Source: JBCCIM01 sp965263205 (lineage in GTDB: Bacteria; Bacteroidota; Rhodothermia; Rhodothermales; JAHQVL01). Taken from it: 64,000 nt of DNA. The position numbers and the translations under genes are program-made. The stretch is from NCBI GenBank assembly GCA_965263205.1, contig CBDHHF010000003.1, positions 248,001 through 312,000 of the forward strand, written 5' to 3'. The notes beneath the pieces were generated by a model. That model did no database searches, was not told the DNA's origin, and saw only the letters and a program-made list of their open reading frames with translations. Shown here in pieces: positions 9,398-19,099 of the stretch. Every line of letters starts with the position of its first letter. Within the stretch, counting starts at the first letter, position 1.

Positions 9398-10984
9398 TTA
9401 AACAAGGGTTGGCCGGCGCTCTGATTCTTTCGATTCTTTGTAATCGAGCATGTAATGCAGCCCCCTGCTCTCTCGCCGCATTTTAGCGCTTCGAATAATC
9501 AAATAAGCCACCGCGATCATGTTGCGCAACTCGCAAAGCCCTGATGAAACGCGCGACCTGCGATAGAAATCTTCAGTCTCTTCAAAGAGCAAATGTGTGC
9601 GCCGAAGCGCTCGATCAAGGCGCAGGTTTGAACGAACAATACCTACATAATTCCACATGATCCGCCGGAGCTCTTCTTTGTTGTGGGAAATCAATACCCA
9701 CTCTTGCGGCCGCTCGGTACCGCTATCGTCCCAATCCGGTATATTCGTATTCCAGGACACATCTTTGACCAGCCGGCGTGCCTCTGCCTGTGCCCGGTGA
9801 CTGAACACCAGCGCTTCAAGCAACGAATTACTCGCAAGGCGGTTGGCGCCATGCAAACCCGTGCAGGTAACCTCACCACAGGCAAAGAGCCGTTTAAGCG
9901 ATGTTCGGCCTATGGTGTCGGTTTGCACACCTCCACATTGATAATGCGCAGCCGGCACCACAGGAATTGGATCTTTCGTAATGTCGATTCCGAACTTCTT
10001 ACAGGTAGTGTAGATATTCGGAAAATGGCCGTGAATTAGTTCCTCATCAGCATGCGATATATCGAGCAGTACATAATCTTCCCCGCGCTGTTTGAGTTGG
10101 TCATCGATGGCACGAGCAACAATGTCACGCGGCGCCAGTTCGCCGCGTTTGTCGTATTGCTGCATAAACCGTTCGCCAGCCTGATTCAGCAAAATCCCCC
10201 CCTCTCCCCTGACTGCTTCAGAAATCAGAAATGAGTTGGCTTCCGGGTGGTACAAACTCGTTGGATGAAATTGTACAAACTCCATGTTGGCAATACGCGC
10301 TTTGGCTCGATACGCCATAGCCGTACCATCGCCCGTAGCAATTGAAGGGTTCGTCGAGTGTAAATACACATGCCCAGAGCCACCTGTTGCCAGTAGCGTG
10401 ACTTTGGCAAGAAGGGTTTCTACGTCTCCAGTAATTTCGTTGAGCACATACGCGCCGTAACAAGTGACATCAGGGCTCAATCGCGTAACATGCCGGCCCA
10501 GATGGTGGTCGGTGAGTAACTCCAGTGCAAAATGGTGTTCGAAGATTTGGATATTGGGATGGTCTGCAACACTTGTGAGCAACGCTCGCTCTATCTCACG
10601 CCCCGTTGTATCTGCTGCATGAACAATGCGGTTTTCTGAATGTCCACCTTCTCTTCCCAGATGCAATTCGCCGTTTTCCCGGGTAAATCGCGCGCCAAGC
10701 TCCATGAGTTCACGCACCCGCGCCGGCCCTTCTTTGACGACAATTTCGACAGCACGTTCATCGCATAAGCCAGCCCCAGCGATGAGCGTGTCCTGAATAT
10801 GTTTATCAACCGAGTCCGAGTCGTCCATAACGGCTGCAATACCACCCTGTGCGTAGTTGGTATTCGATTCAGCCCGTTCCTTTTTGGTGACAATGGCGAC
10901 GGTGCCGGCTTCCGCTACTTTCAACGCATACGAAAGCCCTGCTATGCCGCTGCCGATGACCAGAAAATCAAAGCGCTCAGTCAT
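9398..10984 (-). CDS. nadB: L-aspartate oxidase (quinolinate synthase B)
   Basis: NadB oxidises L-aspartate to iminoaspartate with FAD, the first step of de novo NAD synthesis. The 528-residue protein starts with the dinucleotide-binding motif GSGIAGLSYALKVAE near residue 11, then NTNYAQGGIAAV. It carries the catalytic-region segments HSENRIVHAADTTGREIERAL and EFVQFHPTSLYH, and the CGGVQTDTIGRTSLKRLFACGEV block with GLHGANRLASNSLLEALVF, all diagnostic. Length is normal. nadA and nadC are not in the window. It is downstream of prfB on the same strand after a 250-base gap with a dispersed repeat, so it may have its own promoter. Confidence 0.96.
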   Translation of the reverse strand: MTERFDFLVIGSGIAGLSYALKVAEAGTVAIVTKKERAESNTNYAQGGIAAVMDDSDSVDKHIQDTLIAGAGLCDERAVEIVVKEGPARVRELMELGARFTRENGELHLGREGGHSENRIVHAADTTGREIERALLTSVADHPNIQIFEHHFALELLTDHHLGRHVTRLSPDVTCYGAYVLNEITGDVETLLAKVTLLATGGSGHVYLHSTNPSIATGDGTAMAYRAKARIANMEFVQFHPTSLYHPEANSFLISEAVRGEGGILLNQAGERFMQQYDKRGELAPRDIVARAIDDQLKQRGEDYVLLDISHADEELIHGHFPNIYTTCKKFGIDITKDPIPVVPAAHYQCGGVQTDTIGRTSLKRLFACGEVTCTGLHGANRLASNSLLEALVFSHRAQAEARRLVKDVSWNTNIPDWDDSGTERPQEWVLISHNKEELRRIMWNYVGIVRSNLRLDRALRRTHLLFEETEDFYRRSRVSSGLCELRNMIAVAYLIIRSAKMRRESRGLHYMLDYKESKESERRPTLV

Positions 10985-11135
10985 ATCAGCAAGTTACTTT
11001 AAGACAGTTTAACGCACATATTGCGCCTTGCGCAAGTACTTCCCCAGTAATAAAACGCAACGAATCATCAAGATTCGTTTTTTGTGCTATCGGAATTCAG
11101 GATTCGCGTAAAGGCTTATGGTGACTATCAGTAAT

Positions 11136-11166
11136 CAAAACACGAAAATCCAAAAACACAAAAGTA
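11136..11166. repeat. dispersed intergenic repeat family A, single arm
   Basis: A short AC-rich element of the form AAACACGAAAATCC followed by an AAAACACAAAAG tail lies in the prfB-nadB gap. The same wording recurs at 27911-28016, 37042-37186 and 40815-40871. Here only one orientation is present. Confidence 0.6.
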
Positions 11167-11235
11167 CAAACTCCTACAGGCAGAAGATAATGAAACGACA
11201 CTTCACATTACTGCCTGGGCATATGACGTCAGCGA

Positions 11236-12355
11236 TTAGGTGGGTTGTGCTTGTTGTAGCAAAAACGCCTTGATAAATACCTCAAGATCGCCGTCCATCA
11301 CGGTCTGAATGTCTGGTATTTTGGTCTCTGTTCGGTGGTCGTTGACCATAGTATACGGCTGAAACACGTACGAACGAATCTGGCTTCCCCACTCAATTTT
11401 CTTCTTCGTGCCTTCCCGCTCATTTTTCGCAGCTTCCTGGATATCGCGTTCCAACTGGTACAGCCGGCTTTTGAGCATGGTCATCGCACGATCTTTATTC
11501 TGCAACTGGCTACGCTCCTCCGTACACTCAGCAACAACGCGCGGCTGGTCGCCATTGGAGAGCGTGCCCGTCCAGATGTAGCGCACACCGGTTTCAACCT
11601 TGTTCACATTCTGGCCGCCTTTTCCACCAGAACGAAAGGTTTGGAGTTCTAAATCATCCGGGCTGATTTCAATCTCGATATTATCCTCTACCTCTGGATA
11701 CACAAAAACGCTGCTGAACGACGTATGCCGGCGACCACTGGAATCAAAAGGAGAAATACGAACCAGACGGTGCACACCAGATTCTGACTGTAAGTAGCCA
11801 AATGCATACGCTCCTTTAAAATGCAAGGTAGCACTTTTGATACCGGCACCTTCACCGGGTTGGTACTCAAGCATCGACACATCAAAATTTTCGCGCTCTC
11901 CCCATCGCGTGTACATCCGGAGCAGCATTTCCGCCCAATCCTGGCTTTCGGTGCCACCTGCGCCAGGGTGTATCGTAAGAATGGCATTGCGGTTGTCGTC
12001 AGGTCCCTGCAACATGTTGCGAAACTCGAGCGCTTCCAGTTTGCGCTGCAACGTGCCGGCTTCCGCCTGAATTTCTTCTTCGAGTCCTTCTTCACCTTCT
12101 TTGGCAAGCTCTATCAACGTTTCCACGTCTTCAGCCTTGCCTTTCAGGTCATTCCATGCATCCAGCCACTGCTGCTCCAGCGAAATCTCCTTTTCAACTT
12201 CTTTTGCTACATCCGGGTTATTCCAGAAGTTGGGGTCCATACGCTGCTGGTTCAGCTCTTCTATTTTTGCTCGGCGATGATCCGAGTCAAAGATAGCCTC
12301 CGAGCGTCACCACACGCTCTAACAGGCTACGGATATCATCTGATGTTCTATGCAT
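11236..12355 (-). CDS. prfB: peptide chain release factor 2, with programmed +1 frameshift
   Basis: RF2 recognises UAA and UGA and triggers peptide release. The short first frame opens at the ATG at 12355 (MHRTSDDIRS) and runs 22 codons to a UGA at 12289-12287. The second frame resumes with GAC at 12288 and runs to 11236. The join gives 372 residues with the UGA-reading SPF motif at 201-203 and the GGQ peptidyl-hydrolysis motif at 246-248, matching family spacing. The slippery CUU-UGA-C preceded by GGAGG is the known RF2 autoregulatory site. The gene begins 18 bases after a small membrane-protein gene. Confidence 0.97.
12286..12301 (-). promoter_or_regulatory. RF2 programmed frameshift site
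   Basis: The minus strand reads GGAGG, a four-base spacer, then CTT TGA C. The GGAGG acts as an internal Shine-Dalgarno sequence that pushes the ribosome one base forward on CUU when UGA is decoded slowly. Low RF2 thus raises RF2 synthesis. This mechanism is established for prfB in many bacteria. The match here is almost exact in sequence and position (codon 23). Confidence 0.95.
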
Positions 12356-12373
12356 GTGTTACCACTTGAAAAT

Positions 12374-12739
12374 TCAGGAAACGACCTCGGGCTTGTAAAG
12401 CCGCAAGGCAGGTACAACCTGCGCCACTTGCGCCCCGAGCAATCCACCCAGGATGCCGAGTACCGCTCCAATACAAACGGTCAAACCAACGACCACGATG
12501 CCGGGTAGGTTTCCCAGTATCTGTCCGGTCACATCAACCATTTCGCCAACGGGTTCAGGTGCTACAATAAAGTTGTAGGCCACCAATAATCCCCAGCCGG
12601 CTGCAACACTGATTCCACCCCAAAGCCACCCTTTGTGCTGGAGCATGAGACCACTCAAAACGCCGGCGAGCAGCGTCCACTCCCACCCTAGTACAAGGTG
12701 TAGCAGCAATGCAAGCGCAATGCAAACGATAACTTTCAT
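12374..12739 (-). CDS. small hydrophobic membrane protein of unknown function
   Basis: I do not recognise a family. The 121-residue product is strongly hydrophobic, with about four membrane segments: MKVIVCIALALLLHLVLG, ALLAGVLSGLML-like and WGGISVAAGWGLLVAYNFIV regions, and a Gly-rich VVVGLTVCIGAVLGILGGLLGA helix region broken into short stretches. The loop holding the EPVGEMVDVTGQIL segment between the second and last hydrophobic blocks is the only polar part. It lies between the M1 peptidase gene (54 bases) and prfB (18 bases) on the same strand, so it is probably cotranscribed with both. Its role cannot be read from this. Confidence 0.75.
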   Translation of the reverse strand: MKVIVCIALALLLHLVLGWEWTLLAGVLSGLMLQHKGWLWGGISVAAGWGLLVAYNFIVAPEPVGEMVDVTGQILGNLPGIVVVGLTVCIGAVLGILGGLLGAQVAQVVPALRLYKPEVVS

Positions 12740-12793
12740 AACAAACTCAGGTGGGTTAAACGAGGTGAGAGCGCCGGGTGGGCAATGTACCGG

Positions 12794-15412
12794 TCAGTTG
12801 CCGGCATTCACAATCCGCTGAATAATAGGCCGGATGCGACCAGAGTTCTCCCCTTGCAAATGCCGATTCAAAGCGGTAACGACATAATCGTCAAAAATAG
12901 GCTCAAGTGCCTGAACAATTGCAAATCGCACGGGCTCGCTTGGACTGTTGACCTTCCCTACAATGTACTGCGCAATACTTCCCCGCACATCCGGGTTGTA
13001 TTGTGCGATGCCTGCCAGTGCCTCAACGGCTGCTATCTGAATAGTTTCCCGGTTCTCAGCTGCCATCCGAGCCTGCAAGTACGGAATGCCCTCGATTGCA
13101 TTGATACGTGCATACGCATCGATCATAGCCGTCTCGACCGTGTTATCCCACGATGATACGTCAAATAGTGGCCGCATTTCCTGTATGGCCTGCAACGGTT
13201 CCACATCTGCGTATATCCGAATCGCTTCAGCAGTAACCATGTACGAGTTATCTTTGATGGCCGTGTTCAAAGCCTGCTTCAACTGGGCATCGTTAACCTG
13301 GCTCAACGCAGCAAGCGCGGTTTTACGAACGCTGGATTTTCGATCACCAGTTGCAGCCTTCAAGAGGAAGGGTCGGACTATTTCATCTTTGCCATACAAT
13401 CCAAGAGCACGGGCGGCGGCTTCGCGTACAAAAGCGGCTTCGTCTGATTGCAACACATGCAATAGTACATTGCGCACGTTTTCATTGGCCGGTTGCTCAG
13501 CCAAAGCCATCACCGCGTCGTAGCGGCCGGCGGGTTCATCGTCATAGCGGGCCTGGTTTTGCCATTCACCAACACTTTTGGTGACCCGTATGTCTGCCGG
13601 CAGCCAATCGCCGCGATCGAAACGCACAAACGAAACATCTCCTGCAATAGCAAAGCGGAACGTCGTATCCTGCGAGGCTACCCGATAGCGAGACACCCAG
13701 GGTGCCGCATTTGGAATATTCACTTCGATATCCACATCAAAAGCAAAAACGCCAACGCGTGCACTATCCTGCACCTGCTCCACATCTACCTCATAAACGC
13801 CGCGTGATGCGTCGTAGCGGTGTGATACGTCCAGGACAGGATGCCCAGGCCGCTTGTACCATTGGTGGAAAAACATACCCAATCCCCTGCCGGCTGCCTG
13901 CTCCATCGCGCGCTGGAGTTCGTCAATGGTAACTTCTTTGTACGCGTTTGTTGTCAGATACTGGCGGACTCCTCGCCACCAAACATCATTGCCCAATTCA
14001 TACCGCAGTTGATGCAAGACCAGCGCTGCTTTTTCATAGGTGTGTCGATCGTACATGTCGTACGGATTACTATACCCATGCCAGATGATCGGCCGCATCA
14101 ACGTCTTTGCCTGTTCCAGATAGGTGCTGCGGTCAGCTATGGTATGCGCCTGGCCGGCTGCTAATCCTTCTGCATGCTCGATGTACAGTCGCTCCGCATA
14201 CGTTGCAAACCCTTCATTCAAAGCGAGATTGGCCCAGTTTCGGGAAGAAACGAGGTTGCCAAACCATTGGTGCGCGAGTTCGTGGGTAATCAAGTCGCGT
14301 CCGGTATAATCCAGATGCGCTCGCGCATCGTGCTGCAACTTGTCGTACATGACGGTGGCTGTGGTGTTTTCCATGCCACGCGCCGTAAATTCCTGAACAG
14401 CAACCTGCTTATAATTCGACCAGGGATACTGCATCTGCAGGTTTCGCTCAAAAAACTGCATCATATCGGGGGTCTCACCAAACACCAGATCAGCATGTTC
14501 AACATGCTGCGGTTCCACCAGATAGGCCAGTGGTACCGATGATCCATCGGGCCGCTGGTAGTTTTCAACTACAGCAGCAAACTCGCCGGCTGCAAATCCC
14601 GTAAGGTACGAGACATGCGGTTTATTCAACACCCACCGGTCGCGGCGCATATTATCGCCTATTGCGCGCTGCTCCACGAGGTCACCGTTTGCTACCGTTG
14701 AAAACTGCTGCGGCACCGTGAGCGCGATGTCGAATGTCATCCGGTCATTGGGGTAATCCCACCCTGGAAACCAGAACTGGTTGTCTTCGGGCTGGCCAAG
14801 CGTCCACACCTGGGTAGGGCGTGAAGGATCATCACCCTGCCCGTCTACAAACACCATCCCCATCTTCTGCCCATTACGCATGGGATGCGCCACGTAATCA
14901 ATCTGAACCTCCAGGGCAACCGTTTTGCCAATACCCGGCTGCAGCGATACCACGAGGTCTGAATTGTTGTATTCGAAAGCGACCGACTCAAAATCCTGCC
15001 CCGGACGCTTAATCGACACGCTACGGATATCCATGTCTTTGGCGTCAAACTGCACATGGGTGAGCAACTGTACGGTAGACACCAGCCGGTGCGTAGCCAG
15101 TCCAATGACACGTTCGCCGGGGAAGTCGAATGCCAGATCGAGCGCTGTGTGCTGCACATCAAACGAACTAACAGGCTCAACAAACTGCTGGTTGTTGTAA
15201 TTGAGAATGCGAGCCGAGGCATAGGCCGGCGCAGCCACTACCTCAATCGATGCTGCATTGACAGAATCGACAGGTGCTTCTTCTGGTATGCTATCGGGAA
15301 CGTAGACGTATTCCTCAGCCAATCTGCGGCCAGAGCAAGACGCCAAAAACAGTACCAGCAGGCTGTATGCTATCAGCTGCCGGCCCCTCAAGCGATGGGG
15401 AGATCTAGACAT
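12794..15412 (-). CDS. M1 family zinc aminopeptidase lipoprotein with C-terminal HEAT repeats
   Basis: A secreted metallopeptidase that trims N-terminal residues from peptides. The 872-residue protein has a lipoprotein signal (LVLFLASC, lipidated Cys26), then the M1 beta-saddle domain. The substrate-binding GMENTT is at 346-351. The zinc site HELAH is at 377-381, with the third ligand in NEGFATY (Glu400). From about residue 640 to the end, alpha-helical HEAT-like repeats occur (VREAAARALGLYG, VRKTALAALSQV, IQIAAVEALAGIAQY). This N-to-C order is seen in other Bacteroidota M1 peptidases. It follows the aminotransferase gene by 7 bases. It probably sits on the cell envelope and scavenges peptides. 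Confidence 0.93.
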   Translation of the reverse strand: MSRSPHRLRGRQLIAYSLLVLFLASCSGRRLAEEYVYVPDSIPEEAPVDSVNAASIEVVAAPAYASARILNYNNQQFVEPVSSFDVQHTALDLAFDFPGERVIGLATHRLVSTVQLLTHVQFDAKDMDIRSVSIKRPGQDFESVAFEYNNSDLVVSLQPGIGKTVALEVQIDYVAHPMRNGQKMGMVFVDGQGDDPSRPTQVWTLGQPEDNQFWFPGWDYPNDRMTFDIALTVPQQFSTVANGDLVEQRAIGDNMRRDRWVLNKPHVSYLTGFAAGEFAAVVENYQRPDGSSVPLAYLVEPQHVEHADLVFGETPDMMQFFERNLQMQYPWSNYKQVAVQEFTARGMENTTATVMYDKLQHDARAHLDYTGRDLITHELAHQWFGNLVSSRNWANLALNEGFATYAERLYIEHAEGLAAGQAHTIADRSTYLEQAKTLMRPIIWHGYSNPYDMYDRHTYEKAALVLHQLRYELGNDVWWRGVRQYLTTNAYKEVTIDELQRAMEQAAGRGLGMFFHQWYKRPGHPVLDVSHRYDASRGVYEVDVEQVQDSARVGVFAFDVDIEVNIPNAAPWVSRYRVASQDTTFRFAIAGDVSFVRFDRGDWLPADIRVTKSVGEWQNQARYDDEPAGRYDAVMALAEQPANENVRNVLLHVLQSDEAAFVREAAARALGLYGKDEIVRPFLLKAATGDRKSSVRKTALAALSQVNDAQLKQALNTAIKDNSYMVTAEAIRIYADVEPLQAIQEMRPLFDVSSWDNTVETAMIDAYARINAIEGIPYLQARMAAENRETIQIAAVEALAGIAQYNPDVRGSIAQYIVGKVNSPSEPVRFAIVQALEPIFDDYVVTALNRHLQGENSGRIRPIIQRIVNAGN

Positions 15413-15419
15413 TGCTTAA

Positions 15420-16622
15420 TCAAGAATTGTACTTCGAAGCAAATTTTGTGATGTGGTGCACAGCTTCCTCAATTTTCTCGTAAGCCGTGGCATACGAACA
15501 GCGCACGTAGCCGGCGCCGCTTGGACCAAAGGCATCACCGGGCACAACAGCCACGCGATGCTCTTGCAATAAGTTCTGCGCGAACTCTTCAGAAGTCATT
15601 CCTGTAGAGCGGATGTCCGGGAAACAGTAGAATGCACCTTCCGGCTCAAAGGTAGGCAAGCCGGCGGCATTAAAGCCGTCAACAATGAGTCTACGGCGCT
15701 TGTCGTACGCCTGCCGCATTTCTTCCACCGCTTCCTGCGTGTGCTTGAGCGCGGCCAGGGCACCAATTTGCCCCATCGTTGGCGCGCTCATTACCACGTA
15801 CTGGTGTAATTTGTAGATGGCGTGCGCAATTTCTTTCGGCGCACAGGCATACCCGATCCGCCAGCCCGTCATCGCATAGCCTTTCGAGAAGCCACCAAGC
15901 AAAATCGTGCGCTCGCGCAGCGCCTCGATAGATGGCAGACAAACGTGTCCTGCATCATACGCATTACCGTAAACCAGGCGATCGTAAATCTCATCAGAGA
16001 TCACCATCAAGTCATGCTTCTCAACAACTTGCGCAATTTCTTCCAGATTTTCGCGTGTCAGGACGGCACCTGTTGGGTTATTCGGATAGCCCAGGAAGAG
16101 AACGCGTGTTTTATCGGTAATGCGCGACTCAATGTCCGCTGCAGTTACCTGGAATTTGTGTTCAACAGAAGTAGGTACATAAACGACTTTGGCGCCGGCA
16201 AATTCAGCCGTTGGCCCATACGAAACGAAGCACGGCTCCGGAATCAGGATTTCGTCGCCAGGATTTAGCAAAGCGAGCATCGAGAGCATCATGGCTTCAC
16301 TCACGCCAACGGTCACGATAATTTCGCTACCAGGATCATACGTAACACCGTATCTCCCGGAAAGCTCAGCAGCAATTTCATCGCGCAGTTCTTTTAGTCC
16401 AGAATTGGCCGTATACCCCGTTTTACCCTCGTGGAGCGATCCAATGGCAGCATCAATGACAGGGCGAGGCGACACAAAATCAGGTTCTCCAATACCCAAT
16501 GAGATTACGTTGTCCATGGTAGCAGCAATCTCGAAGAAACGGCGGATACCGCTCGGCTTAACCTGCCGCGCGCGATCGGAGAGGTACTGGGTTTTATCCG
16601 GAGAAGAAACGGTTGTTGACAT
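15420..16622 (-). CDS. pyridoxal-phosphate aminotransferase, class I (aspartate/aromatic type)
   Basis: The 400-residue fold-type I enzyme transfers amino groups to 2-oxo acids via PLP. Visible landmarks are SLGIGEPDF near the N-terminus, YTANSGLKELRDEIA, the NNPTGAVL motif that binds the substrate carboxylate, VISDEIYDRLVYG, and the PLP-lysine motif GGFSKGYAMTGWRIGYACAP. The C-terminal arginine region reads YVRCSYA. The closest group is the aspartate aminotransferase/PatA-like branch. Exact substrate cannot be fixed from sequence. It is divergent from the ornithine-cyclodeaminase homologue and runs 7 bases ahead of the M1 peptidase, so amino-acid catabolism is a fair reading. Confidence 0.92.
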   Translation of the reverse strand: MSTTVSSPDKTQYLSDRARQVKPSGIRRFFEIAATMDNVISLGIGEPDFVSPRPVIDAAIGSLHEGKTGYTANSGLKELRDEIAAELSGRYGVTYDPGSEIIVTVGVSEAMMLSMLALLNPGDEILIPEPCFVSYGPTAEFAGAKVVYVPTSVEHKFQVTAADIESRITDKTRVLFLGYPNNPTGAVLTRENLEEIAQVVEKHDLMVISDEIYDRLVYGNAYDAGHVCLPSIEALRERTILLGGFSKGYAMTGWRIGYACAPKEIAHAIYKLHQYVVMSAPTMGQIGALAALKHTQEAVEEMRQAYDKRRRLIVDGFNAAGLPTFEPEGAFYCFPDIRSTGMTSEEFAQNLLQEHRVAVVPGDAFGPSGAGYVRCSYATAYEKIEEAVHHITKFASKYNS

Positions 16623-16745
16623 GTAGGATCTGTTTTTTTAGCAAGGTTGCTCGGAAATGTACAACACAAAAACACAAAATGATTTTTGGCTTATTATGTT
16701 TCTCGATTTTTTTCAACAGCACCCAAGACAAGACGCCAAAAATTT

Positions 16746-17698
16746 GTGCAAATCATCTCTGAAAAAGTACTTATAGAATCCCTCAAGCGCCCCACCCTTG
16801 TAGAGGCCTTGCGAGAAGGATTTCGCGCCGGCGTTTCTGTTCCAGAACGGCACCACCACACTGTCCCAAGGTCTTCGGAAGACGCTACACTCCTCCTGAT
16901 GCCGGCATGGCGAGAAGGCGGCCCCATCGGCATCAAAATGGTCACCGTTTTCCCATCCAACAGTAAAAAGAGCCTGCCCTCTATTTACGGGACGTACACC
17001 CTGCTCGACGGTGACACGGGTATTCCTCTCGCCCAAATGGATGGTCGTATCCTGACGCTTTATCGCACCGCTGCGACGTCCGTCATGGCTGCTACGTACC
17101 TGGCGAAGCAAGATGCAAACTCGCTACTCATGGTCGGCACGGGTGCGCTGGCGCCTCACATTATTGCAACTTACGTGGAAGTGATGGGCATCAAATATGT
17201 GAAATTGTGGGGCCGAAATTATAGCAAGGCGCAAACGATGGCAGCTGAACTCGTCTCGGCCGGCTACCCGGTCACAGCAACGGATAGTATTGCACGCGAA
17301 GCACCAATGGCCGACATCATTTCCTGCGCAACGTTAAGTCCAATGCCACTTGTTAATGGCGCATGGCTCTCACCGGGTACGTTTGTAGATCTCATCGGCA
17401 GCTATACACCTACCATGCGCGAGGCAGACAATGACGTGATCCGCCGGGGTTCTGTGTTTGTAGATACGCGACCCGGTGCATTGACGGAAGCCGGCGACAT
17501 CATGCTTCCATAAAAGAAGGCGTCATGCAACCAGAAGACATCAAAGCCGACTTATTCGAACTGACGCGCAATACACACCCAGGCAGAACGTCTGAGGCTG
17601 AAATTACCGTCTTCAAATCCTCTGGCTATGCATTGGAAGATTTAATCGCTGCGGAGATGGTTTACAACGCTACTCTGGGCACATCGCAAACCAATTAA
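16746..17698 (+). CDS. ornithine cyclodeaminase/mu-crystallin family protein, frameshifted
   Basis: This family uses NAD(P) to deaminate ornithine or reduce cyclic imino acids and ketimines. The dinucleotide fold is seen in LLMVGTGALAPHIIATYVEVMGIKYVKLWGRN. The substrate region GIKMVTVFPSN and the DLIGSYTPTMREAD motif are also present. The frame ends at a TAA at 17511-17513, but the expected tail (IKEGVMQPEDIKADLFELT, then SSGYALEDLIAAEMVYNA) continues in the next frame to 17698. One base missing in the CC at 17508-17509 joins them into 317 residues, the family norm. I favour the GTG start at 16746 (QIISEKVLIESL). A TTG at 16686 is possible. It is 6 bases upstream of the oxidase gene. Confidence 0.88.
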
Positions 17699-17704
17699 GC
17701 CGTT

Positions 17705-18802
17705 ATGGAGATTGCAGTTGTAGGTGGCGGCATTATGGGGTTGAGCGCTGCGTATGCGCTACATCAAGCCGGCCACAACGTCACGTTGTACGAACAGTAT
17801 GAGATCGGCCATAACAAAGCTTCATCACACGATGACCATCGATTGATTCGCTATCCCTACGGCGGCATGGCAGGCTATATGCAAATGATTGGGCCTGCAT
17901 ATGCTGCCTGGGATCAGCTCTGGCAGTCGCTAGGCACGTCGTACTATCACGAAACAGGGACGCTCGTATTAGGCAACAAACCTAACGACTGGGCAGCGGA
18001 CTCCCGAAAAACGCTATTAGCGCACAACCATCCTGTCGAAGACCTGAGCCAGATCCAATTACACAATCAGTATGCATACCTGGATTCAGCCGGCATACAT
18101 ACCGCTTTCTTCCAGCCTTCAGGTGGCGTGCTGCTGGCGACCAGGATTCTACTCGCATTGAAGGCTTTTCTTTTATCCAGACAAGTAACCATCCACGAGC
18201 AAACACGTGTTGATCATTTCGAAACCGACAAAGGCATTGTGCATGCGTCAGGCAGCATGCAAACCTTTGATCAATGTATCGTAACCGCTGGCCCATGGGT
18301 TAGCCGGCTCGTACCAGCTTTAGCAGACTCGGTCACGCCATCGCGCCAGGTTACCCTCTTCTTCAACCCACCTGAAGATGATGCAACGTTTTGGAATGCA
18401 TGCCCCATGATCCTCGACATCGATCACGACACCGGCTTCTACCTCGTCCCCCCACGCGCCGGCACGCCGCTTAAAATCGGCGACCACCGCTTCAGCAAAC
18501 AAGGCCATCCAGATCACGATCTGCTTGTGCAGCCGGAAGAAATTAAAAAGATGCATACCGCTGCATCGCACAGAATCCCGCTACTCGCCCAGTACCCGGT
18601 ACACAGAAGTGCGGTATGTTATTACACCGTGGCAGACGAAGAACGCTTCATCGCCCACCGCGAAGGCAAAACCTGGATCTTGTCGGGCTTCTCCGGCCAC
18701 GGGTTTAAGTTTGGTCCGCTGATCGGGCAACGGCTTGTCCAAGTGATAGCACAAGAAATCGACCAAACGCAGTTTTCCCAATGGATGGCCGGCCATTCTT
18801 GA
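17705..18802 (+). CDS. FAD-dependent amine oxidase, monomeric sarcosine oxidase/DAO type
   Basis: The 365-residue flavoprotein should oxidise an N-methyl or secondary amino acid with oxygen. The N-terminal Rossmann motif is VVGGGIMGLSAAYAL (Gly7-Gly12). The segment SSHDDHRLIRYPYGG matches the sarcosine-oxidase flavin-contact region. Near the C-terminus Cys305 in CYYTVADEERF matches the residue that binds FAD covalently in monomeric sarcosine oxidases. It is followed by LSGFSGHGFKFGPLIG. Pairing with the ornithine-cyclodeaminase homologue directly upstream suggests a shared route for imino- or N-methyl-amino-acid use. The exact substrate is not readable. Confidence 0.9.
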   Translation: MEIAVVGGGIMGLSAAYALHQAGHNVTLYEQYEIGHNKASSHDDHRLIRYPYGGMAGYMQMIGPAYAAWDQLWQSLGTSYYHETGTLVLGNKPNDWAADSRKTLLAHNHPVEDLSQIQLHNQYAYLDSAGIHTAFFQPSGGVLLATRILLALKAFLLSRQVTIHEQTRVDHFETDKGIVHASGSMQTFDQCIVTAGPWVSRLVPALADSVTPSRQVTLFFNPPEDDATFWNACPMILDIDHDTGFYLVPPRAGTPLKIGDHRFSKQGHPDHDLLVQPEEIKKMHTAASHRIPLLAQYPVHRSAVCYYTVADEERFIAHREGKTWILSGFSGHGFKFGPLIGQRLVQVIAQEIDQTQFSQWMAGHS

Positions 18803-18890
18803 AAAGGCTCAGTTTCTTTAATGTATGGCTGCGTGGCTGTAACCCAAGCTATGTAAAGTAGCTGCTCAGCCTACTACAGTACTCCCGACA

Positions 18891-18995
18891 TGTCATCCTG
18901 AGCGAAGCCGAAGGATCTGGACGAGCGAATCGTACAGCCAAATTGGAATGCCACGCTAAGGCCCCTGGATACCGGATCAAGTCCGTTATGACGTG
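18891..18995. repeat. dispersed repeat family D and a related inverted motif
   Basis: The gap after the oxidase gene carries TGTCATCCTGAGCGAAGC followed by CGAAGGATCT (18891-18918), then a partly palindromic stretch CCGGATCAAGTCCG (about 18972-18985). Similar CTGAGC/GAAGGATCT wording recurs at 39167-39193, 40969-40990 and 41018-41044, in both orientations. It is non-coding in every frame I checked. Confidence 0.6.
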
Positions 18996-19044
18996 GCGTG
19001 GAAAGCGCTCAACAACCGTGCACCAACACAAAAGTCCCAAAACG

Positions 19045-19076
19045 CAAAAAGGCGGACCCGATTCGGGTCCGCCTTT
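19045..19076 (-). terminator. bidirectional Rho-independent terminator after rpsA
   Basis: A 10-bp perfect stem (GGCGGACCCG at 19051-19060 with CGGGTCCGCC at 19064-19073) has a 3-nt loop. On the minus strand it is followed by five U residues, 26 bases past the rpsA stop. On the plus strand TTTT follows, so it may also stop transcripts from the oxidase gene. Confidence 0.9.
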
Positions 19077-19099
19077 TGAATAGTTGCCTGGTGGCAATC

